Assembly (NCBI GenBank): GCA_020053845.1
Contig: JAGVMI010000057.1
Coordinates: 1 to 6,274, forward strand
Direction: 5' to 3'
Source of the DNA: Candidatus Babeliales bacterium
GTDB taxonomy: Bacteria > Babelota > Babeliae > Babelales > Vermiphilaceae
Length of the DNA stretch: 6,274 nucleotides
In this document: positions 1 to 5,603 of the stretch, in pieces
Numbering within the stretch: position 1 is the first letter of the stretch
Layout: each line of letters begins with the position of its first letter
Notes under the pieces: generated by a model
The model's input: only the letters and a program-made list of their open reading frames with translations
Database searches by the model: none
What the model was told of the DNA's origin: nothing
Position numbers and translations under genes: made by a program

Positions 1-1
1 A

Positions 2-1426
2 CGCATTGACACCTATGAATACGAAGTGCCTGCATCATATCGCTCTGATATGCAGGTTCCTGCGCGTGTATTCATGAGTGAATCAATGATGGCAGATGTG
101 CTTAATGATCGCGCTATTGATCAGATAGTGAATGTGGCAACATTGCCCGGTATTGTGCAAGCAGCGTATGCCATGCCTGATGTACATCAAGGGTATGGAT
201 TTCCTATTGGAGGTGTTGCAGCAACTGCAATTCATAAAGGTGGCGTGATATCACCGGGCGGCATTGGATATGATATCAATTGTGGCGTGCGCTTACTTGC
301 AGCATCTACTACACGCCAAGAGATTGCAAAACATCTGCCTAAACTTGCAACTGCATTATTCAACGCAGTGCCATCAGGTGTGGGCAGAGGCGGTAAGATT
401 GATCTGAGCATGCGAGAGCTTGACCATGTACTTGCTCATGGTGCGCATTACATGCTCAAAAAAGGATTTGGTACGGAATCGGATCTTGAATTTTGCGAAG
501 ATACCGGGCGTTTATCGTTTGCTGATCCTGATTTGGTTTCTGAGCATGCAAAAAAGCGTGGTGCTGATCAGCTTGGTACGTTGGGCTCAGGGAATCATTT
601 TCTTGAAGTGCAATATGTGGATGAAATCATCGATGCTGATGCTGCGCGTGTGTTTGGTTTGCATAAAGACGCAGTAACCATAATGATTCATTGCGGATCG
701 CGTGGCCTTGGTCATCAAACATGTACTGATTATGTGCGCGTAATGATGGGTAAGCTTGCGCAGTGGGGATATGTGCTGCCCGATCGTGAGCTTGTGTATG
801 CCCCATTCCTTTCAGATGAAGGGCAGCGCTATTTTAAAGCAATGGCAGCTGCGGCAAATTATGCATGGGCAAATCGCCATATGATAGGGCATGCAGTACG
901 CCAAGCCTGGAAAGAAGTGCTGGGTACCAGTGCACATCTGCGCACGATGTATGATGTTTCTCACAATATAGGCAAGAAAGAAACACATGTTGTTGACGGC
1001 AATTCGGTAGAATTGGTACTTCATCGAAAGGGAGCAACGCGTGCCTTTGGTCCAGGAAGGCCTGAAGTGTGTGAAGCATATCGACATACAGGTCAGCCCG
1101 TGCTTATTCCAGGAACGATGGGAACGGCATCATACGTACTTGCAGGCACCGATGAAAGTATGCGCACTGCATTCGGCAGCTCATGTCATGGCGCAGGAAG
1201 AAAAATGTCGCGCGCGAAAGCAAAGCATGAAGTACATGGCGCACAGTTGCGTGAAGAGCTCGAATCTCAGGGAATAATTATTCGCTCTGATTCAGATCCT
1301 GGACTAGCAGAAGAAGCGCCACTCGCTTACAAAGATGTGGAAGAAGTGGTGCGCGTTGTACAAGGAGCAGGACTTGCACGTATTGTAGCACGGCTCAAGC
1401 CTCTTGCGGTAATAAAAGGCGGCTGA
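2..1426 (+). CDS. rtcB: RNA-splicing ligase RtcB (5' end cut by window edge)
   Basis: GTP- and Mn-dependent RNA ligase. It joins a 2',3'-cyclic phosphate (or 3'-phosphate) RNA end to a 5'-OH end through a histidine-GMP intermediate, in tRNA splicing or RNA repair in the cytoplasm. The reading frame is open from base 2. The residues before the GTG at 26 (RIDTYEYEV) resemble the RtcB N terminus, so that GTG is internal and I estimate only a few residues are missing. Seen motifs: MPDVHQGYGFPIGG, GGIGYDINCGVR, GSGNHFLEV, HCGSRGLGH, YDVSHN, HRKGATRAFGPG and SCHGAGRKMSR. Metal ligands by family alignment: Asp (codon 272), Cys (281), His (596), His (689), His (962). The guanylated His is codon 1187, in CHGAGR. 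Spacings between these residues closely match archaeal RtcB (C to H 105, H to H 31, last metal His to nucleophile His 75). All active-site residues are present, so it should be active. This is the longer archaeal/HSPC117-like class, roughly 480 residues, not the shorter E. coli class. No archease gene is in the window. Confidence 0.96.
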   Translation, partial: RIDTYEYEVPASYRSDMQVPARVFMSESMMADVLNDRAIDQIVNVATLPGIVQAAYAMPDVHQGYGFPIGGVAATAIHKGGVISPGGIGYDINCGVRLLAASTTRQEIAKHLPKLATALFNAVPSGVGRGGKIDLSMRELDHVLAHGAHYMLKKGFGTESDLEFCEDTGRLSFADPDLVSEHAKKRGADQLGTLGSGNHFLEVQYVDEIIDADAARVFGLHKDAVTIMIHCGSRGLGHQTCTDYVRVMMGKLAQWGYVLPDRELVYAPFLSDEGQRYFKAMAAAANYAWANRHMIGHAVRQAWKEVLGTSAHLRTMYDVSHNIGKKETHVVDGNSVELVLHRKGATRAFGPGRPEVCEAYRHTGQPVLIPGTMGTASYVLAGTDESMRTAFGSSCHGAGRKMSRAKAKHEVHGAQLREELESQGIIIRSDSDPGLAEEAPLAYKDVEEVVRVVQGAGLARIVARLKPLAVIKGG

Positions 1427-1437
1427 GCGAACACCAT

Positions 1438-1444
1438 AAGGAGG
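1438..1444 (+). promoter_or_regulatory. Strong Shine-Dalgarno for the secreted coiled-coil gene
   Basis: AAGGAGG lies 5 bases before the ATG at 1450, a near-perfect anti-16S match and the strongest ribosome binding site in the window. It settles the start of the downstream gene. It also suggests robust translation on a transcript that probably continues from rtcB, because only 23 bases separate the two genes and no terminator hairpin is visible there. Confidence 0.85.
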
Positions 1445-1449
1445 GTGCC

Positions 1450-2322
1450 ATGCGTTGTGTAGTGGTGATACTTACTTTAGTTCTCTCTATAACACACCTG
1501 GATGCTCTTGCTATGGTTAGAAAATCTACTGAAAAGTTCGTGAAAAAATCTCCTTCAACGGGCGATTTGAATCAATGGATGGCAGCCGCCACCATTGCGC
1601 AATCCGATGCGCAAAAAGAACAAAAAGAGCCACAGTCTTTTCAGCCTGAGCTACGCGCATCGCCTACACCTATCGTTGTTACAGACAAAGATGGCAAAAG
1701 AACGCTGGGGGTTGCGCGGTGTCCAAGTCCCACTCATGCTCAGGGTGGTGGTGATACTAATCAAAAGGTGCTGAGAAAGCTTATTAAGGTTAAAGATAGG
1801 CTCACTGAGATCCAAGAGAGCACGGATGCAGTAGAAGCGGTTGTTAAAGAAGAATTAAGCCCAAGGACGCAACGATTGGTAGGGCATTATGAAGCATCGG
1901 TCAAAAACACACAGTTAGTTGTTGGAAAGCTTGAGCAGTTTAATAAAGCGCTTAGTTTGCAAGGAAATGCAATTACTCACATTGGTGCCGTTGTAGCAGA
2001 ACTTAACAAGCAGTTTGAGCTACAGCTTGCACCTGTCACAGTGCGTCTTATTGAGCTTACGTGTGCTCAAAAAAATATGGCAGCGTTGTTTGCTGAGCTC
2101 AAAGAACAGACATTATCAATGCAAGCAGATCAAATACTGTTGACTGAGAAAGTAAACCAGCTCGTGGGAAATGCGGTGGTACAAACGAACTCACTTACAA
2201 AAGTCAGCGAGAAGATTAATCACTTTGTAAGGGTTGTTGATAATGCGCTCAAAGCAGAAGCTACACAGCAGCAACAAACAGCCCCTGCTACTACGCATGG
2301 AACTGTAGGAACAAGTTCTTGA
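1450..2322 (+). CDS. Secreted or periplasmic coiled-coil protein of unknown function
   Basis: I do not recognise a family. The 290-residue product starts with a classical signal peptide: short basic N end (MR), hydrophobic core CVVVILTLVLSI (3-14), then LDALA with a likely signal peptidase I cut after Ala21. Residues 22-102 look low-complexity and disordered, rich in K, Q, E, S, T and P (for example DAQKEQKEPQ), ending in a GGG stretch near 99-101. Residues about 103-272 are almost free of Gly and Pro, rich in L, V, E, K, Q and A, and have heptad-like hydrophobic spacing, so a long alpha-helical coiled coil is likely. It resembles the helical rods of chemoreceptors or tethering proteins only in composition. 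The tail (about 273-290) is Gln/Thr/Ala/Ser-rich. There is no transmembrane segment beyond the signal and no lipobox: Cys3 sits before the hydrophobic core. The start is fixed by a strong Shine-Dalgarno. It probably shares a transcript with rtcB. Its last 32 bases overlap the end of the convergent holB. A real secreted gene is likely; function unknown. Confidence 0.85.
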   Translation: MRCVVVILTLVLSITHLDALAMVRKSTEKFVKKSPSTGDLNQWMAAATIAQSDAQKEQKEPQSFQPELRASPTPIVVTDKDGKRTLGVARCPSPTHAQGGGDTNQKVLRKLIKVKDRLTEIQESTDAVEAVVKEELSPRTQRLVGHYEASVKNTQLVVGKLEQFNKALSLQGNAITHIGAVVAELNKQFELQLAPVTVRLIELTCAQKNMAALFAELKEQTLSMQADQILLTEKVNQLVGNAVVQTNSLTKVSEKINHFVRVVDNALKAEATQQQQTAPATTHGTVGTSS

Positions 2323-3064
2323 GAAAAAGTTTTGCGCTGCCTGGCATGAGCTGGTGACTAAGTGAGGTACGCAACAGTGCTAATGCATGGCGTGCCTGTG
2401 CAGCCCCTTCTTCATTGTGCTGTACAATAGCCTCTTTGTAGCGTTCGCTCCAGGCATTAATAAGGGCATCGACAATATCGGCACATTCGCGTTCAGTTAC
2501 TGCTGCAGTTTCGAGTGCGCGCACAAAATGAGCGTAACCTTCATAATTTCCACATTCCTGAAAATAAGAAAGTATCTCAAGTTGGCTGCAGCTTACCGTT
2601 GCGTGTGCAAGGCGAATGAGTGTGCTACGTGATCTGATGGTAGGCAATATTCCATCAGGCCGCTCGCACAAAAATATAAAATGATATCCTGCAGGGGGCT
2701 CTTCAACTGATTTAAGCAGGCTATTTGCGCAAGCGGGAGAGAGCGCATCAGCATTTTCAAGTACAAAAAAATGATGCTCATCGGGATCTAAAGCGAATGA
2801 TATAGCGCGTGTTACACCATCAAGATCATCGAGCGTGTATCCCTTTTGAGGTGATACCCACGTGAGGCCGTGCCATTGGCGTTGTGCAATGCGTGTGCAG
2901 GTAGAGCATCGTGTGCACGCGGTATTCTTTTTTGCAGTACACCACAAGGATTGCAGCAAGCTTGTTGCATGTTCAGCAACATCATGGCGATTGCCAGCAA
3001 AAAGTAATGCCGGCGGTAATGAATGCCAGTCATAGGCGTACGATGTTATTGTTTGCGTATCCAT
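2291..3064 (-). CDS. holB: DNA polymerase III subunit delta-prime (short form)
   Basis: Stator subunit of the bacterial clamp loader, which opens the beta sliding clamp and loads it on primed DNA. At 257 residues it is shorter than the usual roughly 300-340. Seen: an AAA+ start ALLFAGNRHD (19-28), where the P-loop GxxGxGK(S/T) is absent, as in E. coli delta-prime, which does not hydrolyse ATP. Then comes a Cys4 zinc module C42-x7-C50-x2-C53-x2-C56, and a Walker B/sensor-like block FFVLENADALSPACANSLLK (99-118) followed by SVEEPP. The RSRS at 144-147 stands where the family usually has the clamp-loader SRC motif; Ser replaces Cys, while the Arg146 that would serve as arginine finger is kept. 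About 110 residues remain for the C-terminal collar domain, so that part is shortened. The ATG at 3064 lies inside the 3' end of tmk, suggesting translational coupling; the stop is TAG. It could also be described as a DnaX-like clamp-loader ATPase homologue, but the missing P-loop and the tmk neighbour favour delta-prime. Confidence 0.88.
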   Translation of the reverse strand: MDTQTITSYAYDWHSLPPALLFAGNRHDVAEHATSLLQSLWCTAKKNTACTRCSTCTRIAQRQWHGLTWVSPQKGYTLDDLDGVTRAISFALDPDEHHFFVLENADALSPACANSLLKSVEEPPAGYHFIFLCERPDGILPTIRSRSTLIRLAHATVSCSQLEILSYFQECGNYEGYAHFVRALETAAVTERECADIVDALINAWSERYKEAIVQHNEEGAAQARHALALLRTSLSHQLMPGSAKLFLKNLFLQFHA

Positions 3065-3672
3065 GCCATCACCGTATCAAGAGCATAGGGAGTAAGGGTA
3101 CTGAGCGACTGTTCAGCGTCAAGCGTAGCTGCGTGAGCATGAGTACTCATGATAGCATGATACCCGTTATGTATGCGTTCAAAAAACTCATGTCGTTCTT
3201 TTTCAAAATTGGTGAGCTTCTCTCCGCGCGCATGGATTCGATCAAGTGCTGTTTTGACACTTACTTCAAGATAGAGCGTCAGATCAGGGACGATACCTTG
3301 CATTACCCACGTATTAATACTAGTGATCATGCTGCGATCTACGCCGCGGCCATATCCTTGATACGCAAGCGAAGAATCTGCCATGCGATCTGAGATAACA
3401 ATGGAGCCTGCGCGCAACGCCGGAGCTACTATTTCTTTGATGTGCTGTGCTCTATCTGCGGCAAAAAGAAGAAATTCTGCTTGCGCATCAACAGGTGCAG
3501 TATGATGCTGCAGTAGTTCGCGCAATGATTTGCCCAGAGAGCTTCCGCCTGGTTCCTTGGTGAGCACTACGGAATATCCTGCTGTGCGCAGATGTTCGTA
3601 CAGTGCGCGTGCGATGGTCGATTTGCCCGAACCATCAAGCCCTTCAAGGGTAATAAGAATGCCTTTTTGCAT
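3046..3672 (-). CDS. tmk: Thymidylate kinase (dTMP kinase)
   Basis: Phosphorylates dTMP to dTDP with ATP, the step that commits both de novo and salvage thymidylate to dTTP; cytoplasmic. From the chosen start it has 208 residues, normal for the family. Seen: P-loop EGLDGSGKST (10-19), KEPGGSSLGKSLRELL (39-54) for dTMP binding, LLFAADRAQH (68-77), SDRMADSSLAYQG (94-106) and GRGVD (108-112). The LID region RIHARGEKLTNFEKE is followed by HEFFERIHNGY. The P-loop carries Gly rather than Arg after Asp, so it is the bacterial type II enzyme, where LID basic residues help catalysis. Two small departures: DRM where DRY/DRF is usual, and Thr-Asn where the LID often has Asp-Arg. The start was set at the ATG at 3672 because MQKGILITLEG matches the family N terminus. 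The frame stays open to 3759 with ATGs at 3687 and 3705, but the extra residues are unlike the family. No good Shine-Dalgarno precedes any of the three. Its TAA at 3046 overlaps the holB start by 19 bases. Confidence 0.93.
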   Translation of the reverse strand: MQKGILITLEGLDGSGKSTIARALYEHLRTAGYSVVLTKEPGGSSLGKSLRELLQHHTAPVDAQAEFLLFAADRAQHIKEIVAPALRAGSIVISDRMADSSLAYQGYGRGVDRSMITSINTWVMQGIVPDLTLYLEVSVKTALDRIHARGEKLTNFEKERHEFFERIHNGYHAIMSTHAHAATLDAEQSLSTLTPYALDTVMAWIRKQ

Positions 3673-3783
3673 GGTGTGTGTGAGCATACCGTGGTAGTTT
3701 GTCATAAACAAAGTATAGTAGAATGTATATAGATGAGCAGTGTACAGGATTCTGATCACGTTGTCTCGAACGTATGAGTACCT
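3673..3783. promoter_or_regulatory. Divergent intergenic region between tmk and the ferredoxin gene
   Basis: This 111-base gap separates two outward-facing gene sets, so it should hold promoters for both. It is visibly more AT-rich than its surroundings between about 3700 and 3735. Towards tmk, TATACT (minus strand of 3712-3717) is a good -10-like hexamer, but no convincing -35 sits 16-18 bases upstream. If it is used, transcription would begin near 3705, giving a leader of roughly 30 bases before the ATG at 3672. Towards the ferredoxin, TATATA (3726-3731) and TATAGT (3714-3719) are -10-like; TTGTCA (3699-3704) resembles a -35 but lies 21 bases from the first and 9 from the second. The promoter role is inferred from the gene layout; the exact elements are weak. 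Confidence 0.45.
3758..3773. repeat. Short perfect inverted repeat upstream of the ferredoxin gene
   Basis: ACGTT, six bases, AACGT. The arms are perfectly complementary and end 10 bases before the ferredoxin ATG. It could be an operator for a dimeric regulator or a small hairpin in the 5' leader next to the ribosome binding site. There is no T-run after it, so it is not an intrinsic terminator. Five-base arms can arise by chance. Confidence 0.25.
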
Positions 3784-3969
3784 ATGAAACGAGTTACTAT
3801 TAAGCCGGGGTGTACCACCTGCGGGCTTTGTGAATTTATAGCTCCCGAAATTTTTGAAGTGACCGATATTTCACACGTCAAAAAAGATGCTCCAGTGCAG
3901 GCACACGAAGCGGCAATTAAAGAAGCAGCTCGTGCTTGTCCGGTACAAGTTATTGCGTGTGAAGAATAA
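3784..3969 (+). CDS. Small single-cluster [4Fe-4S] ferredoxin
   Basis: One-electron carrier of 61 residues, the usual length for monocluster ferredoxins of the Thermotoga/Pyrococcus/Desulfovibrio kind; cytoplasmic. Ligands seen: C10-x2-C13-x2-C16 (GCTTCGLCEFIAPEIFEV) and a fourth, C52, in RACPVQVI. The second ligand is Cys rather than Asp, so a full [4Fe-4S] cluster is expected. The extra Cys pair that makes a disulfide in some relatives is missing: Ala20 stands in the IAPEIF position, where Thermotoga-type proteins have Cys. A non-ligand Cys59 lies near the C end. There is no second cluster motif. The ATG at 3784 has only a weak TGAG-type ribosome binding site 6 bases upstream, but the N terminus MKRVTIKPGC fits the family. 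It is the first gene of the + strand cluster, 26 bases before the acyl-CoA synthetase. Its redox partner is not visible in the window; a P450, desaturase or another oxidoreductase would be typical, but this is unknown here. Confidence 0.92.
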   Translation: MKRVTIKPGCTTCGLCEFIAPEIFEVTDISHVKKDAPVQAHEAAIKEAARACPVQVIACEE

Positions 3970-3995
3970 TATCGTACAAATGCAAGGGTAGGACT

Positions 3996-5582
3996 ATGAT
4001 GCACCGCTGCAGTTCTTGTCGTGCGCGCGCGCGCCATGATGCGCGTAATGAATGTGTCTATTTCAATACGCTTTCAAAAACTGCTCAGGATAACGGTGCA
4101 CTCATGTACGCAGGAACCCTACTTGCCCGAGCGGCGCGCTTATGCCCGGGCGTGATAGCACTGATATGTAAAAATGAATCTATCACGTACCGTCACTTGT
4201 ATGATCGTGCATGTACGCTTAGCAGACTGCTTGCGGCACGTGGGGTAAAGCCGCGAGACCGTGTGCTCATCTTTGTTGAGAACTCCATAGAATTTTACGT
4301 AGCTTATTTTGCAGCATGGCAGTTGGGTGCAGTAGTAGTGCCGCTCAATATTTTCTTGCAGCCCCATGAGCTTGCGCACATTGTGAGCGATGCGCAGCCA
4401 TCACTAATCATATGCTCTGCCGAGCGCATGGCATCATTTCAGGCCATAGAAGTTACGCATATTCCGCTTATTACCGAGCAGGATTTCCCTGCAGGAGACC
4501 CCAGCGAGAGCGAGAATTTCGAATCGGTGTGCCTTGATGAACATGAAATGGCAGCACTTCTTTACACATCAGGAACTACAGGGTTACCTAAAGGTGTTAT
4601 GCTCAGCTCGCACAATATCATGATCAACTTGCTCCAAGGCATGGCGCGCCTCCAGATAACAGATCGTGAACGTGTGATAGCGATATTGCCTCTCTTTCAT
4701 AGCTTTGCCCAATTTGCGAGTGTGTGGGCCCCATTTTTTATGTGCTGTACGGTGATTATAGTCCCCAAAATTGAGCGCCGCGCTATTCTTGATGGGCTCA
4801 AGCATAATCCTACTTTTTTCATGGGGGTACCTGCACTGTATGGCATGTTGTGCTTGCTGCGTACGGCGCCGGTTCATGGCATCAAATATTTCATTTGTGG
4901 CGGTGATGCACTTTCTGATAAAGTGCGGGGCGCATTTGAACTGATCTATCGTCGCAAAATTTGCTGCGGGTATGGTCTTACTGAAACAACGCCGCTTATC
5001 TCAGTTGATTTCAGCGATGAGCTTATGCCTACGCATAATGTGGGCAGGCCATGTCTTGGTATTCAAGTGGAGATTCGCGATGAGCAAGGGCGTCAGCTTG
5101 CACGCCATGAAATAGGACGCATTTGGGTGCATGGCCCTAATGTGATGCTTGGTTATTATAACGCGCCTGATGCTACTGCGCAGGTTATGAAAAATGGATG
5201 GTTTGATACCGGTGATATGGGATATCTTGATGAGCAGGGGCGTATTGTAATCACGGGAAGGCTCAAAGATCTCATCATTCACAAAGGGTTTAACATTTAC
5301 CCGCCTGAAATTGAGAACGTAATTTTGGGCCATCCTAACGTGCTCATGGCGGCAGTAGTAGGCCAACACGATGAACAATCGGGAGAAGTGCCTGTGGCAT
5401 TTGTGCAAATGCGCACCGCGCAGGATAATCTCGCTCATGAATTGAAAACATTGTGCCAACAAAGACTTGCGCACTATAAAATTCCGCGTACATTCTTCTG
5501 CAGTGTTGATGCATTACCCATGACTACTACCAATAAAATTGATAAAAAAGTGTTGCGCAAAAAATTGGAACACAAGCACTGA
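3996..5582 (+). CDS. AMP-forming acyl-CoA synthetase (fatty acid-CoA ligase-like)
   Basis: ANL-superfamily adenylating enzyme. It activates a carboxylic acid, most likely a fatty acid, with ATP to an acyl-adenylate and then to the CoA thioester. Seen (numbering from the ATG at 3996): ITYRHL near 63, P-loop YTSGTTGLPKG (190-200), LPLFHSFAQF, YGLTETTP (326-333), WFDTGDMGYLD with ATP-ribose-binding Asp407, hinge motif TGRLKDLIIHKGFNIYP with Arg422, and the C-terminal MTTTNKIDKK with catalytic Lys514; the common Gly before that Lys is Asn here. Both domains are complete, so it should be active. Chain-length preference cannot be read from the sequence. An alternative start at 4104 (MYAGTLLARAARLCPG) would give 492 residues and better fits the usual N terminus, but has no well-placed Shine-Dalgarno. 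The ATG at 3996 has AAGGG 7 bases upstream, with a second ATG next to it at 3999. The extra 36 residues are Cys/Arg-rich. It lies 26 bases after the ferredoxin and 21 before a glycosyltransferase. Confidence 0.93.
   Translation: MMHRCSSCRARARHDARNECVYFNTLSKTAQDNGALMYAGTLLARAARLCPGVIALICKNESITYRHLYDRACTLSRLLAARGVKPRDRVLIFVENSIEFYVAYFAAWQLGAVVVPLNIFLQPHELAHIVSDAQPSLIICSAERMASFQAIEVTHIPLITEQDFPAGDPSESENFESVCLDEHEMAALLYTSGTTGLPKGVMLSSHNIMINLLQGMARLQITDRERVIAILPLFHSFAQFASVWAPFFMCCTVIIVPKIERRAILDGLKHNPTFFMGVPALYGMLCLLRTAPVHGIKYFICGGDALSDKVRGAFELIYRRKICCGYGLTETTPLISVDFSDELMPTHNVGRPCLGIQVEIRDEQGRQLARHEIGRIWVHGPNVMLGYYNAPDATAQVMKNGWFDTGDMGYLDEQGRIVITGRLKDLIIHKGFNIYPPEIENVILGHPNVLMAAVVGQHDEQSGEVPVAFVQMRTAQDNLAHELKTLCQQRLAHYKIPRTFFCSVDALPMTTTNKIDKKVLRKKLEHKH
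4020..4034. repeat. Alternating pyrimidine-purine (CG-rich) tract
   Basis: Fifteen bases of strict pyrimidine-purine alternation, mostly CG/GC dinucleotides, within the 5' end of the acyl-CoA synthetase frame. There they encode Arg-Ala-Arg-Ala-Arg (residues 9-13). Such tracts can adopt Z-DNA under negative supercoiling and are prone to slippage. It lies between the two possible starts of the gene, so a length change would alter only the longer product. Confidence 0.6.
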
Positions 5583-5592
5583 AAGCAGCAAA

Positions 5593-5600
5593 AAAAGGAT
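5593..5600 (+). promoter_or_regulatory. Ribosome binding site of the glycosyltransferase gene
   Basis: AAAAGGAT sits in the 21-base gap after the acyl-CoA synthetase stop. Its AGGA core ends 4 bases before the ATG at 5604 and 10 before the in-frame ATG at 5610, so it does not clearly separate the two starts. The short gap and internal Shine-Dalgarno are what one expects inside an operon. Confidence 0.6.
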
Positions 5601-5603
5601 CGT

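Noticed and set aside
1022..1045. His in the HRKGATRA motif as the guanylated nucleophile of RtcB
   Set aside because: The spacing from the last metal His is only 20 residues. The family's nucleophile is the His in CHGAGR (codon 1187), 75 residues away, which matches archaeal RtcB.
812..1087. 91-residue antisense frame within rtcB
   Set aside because: It overlaps conserved RtcB motifs on the other strand, has no ribosome binding site and no family resemblance.
2311..2335. Possible terminator near CAAGTTCTTG followed by an A-rich stretch at the convergent junction
   Set aside because: The stem is only four bases with a two-base loop, too weak for an intrinsic terminator on either strand.
2911..3393. 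160-residue open frame on the + strand across the tmk/holB junction
   Set aside because: It lies wholly antisense to two well-supported genes. Its product has no recognisable motif and looks like a back-translation shadow.
3756..4037. 93-residue antisense frame covering the ferredoxin gene
   Set aside because: The ferredoxin on the + strand has clear cluster ligands. The antisense product is Ala/Thr/Ser-rich with no motif.
5001..5474. 157-residue open frame on the - strand inside the acyl-CoA synthetase gene
   Set aside because: It is antisense to a conserved catalytic region and its composition is rich in His, Arg and Ile with no domain. It is a shadow frame.
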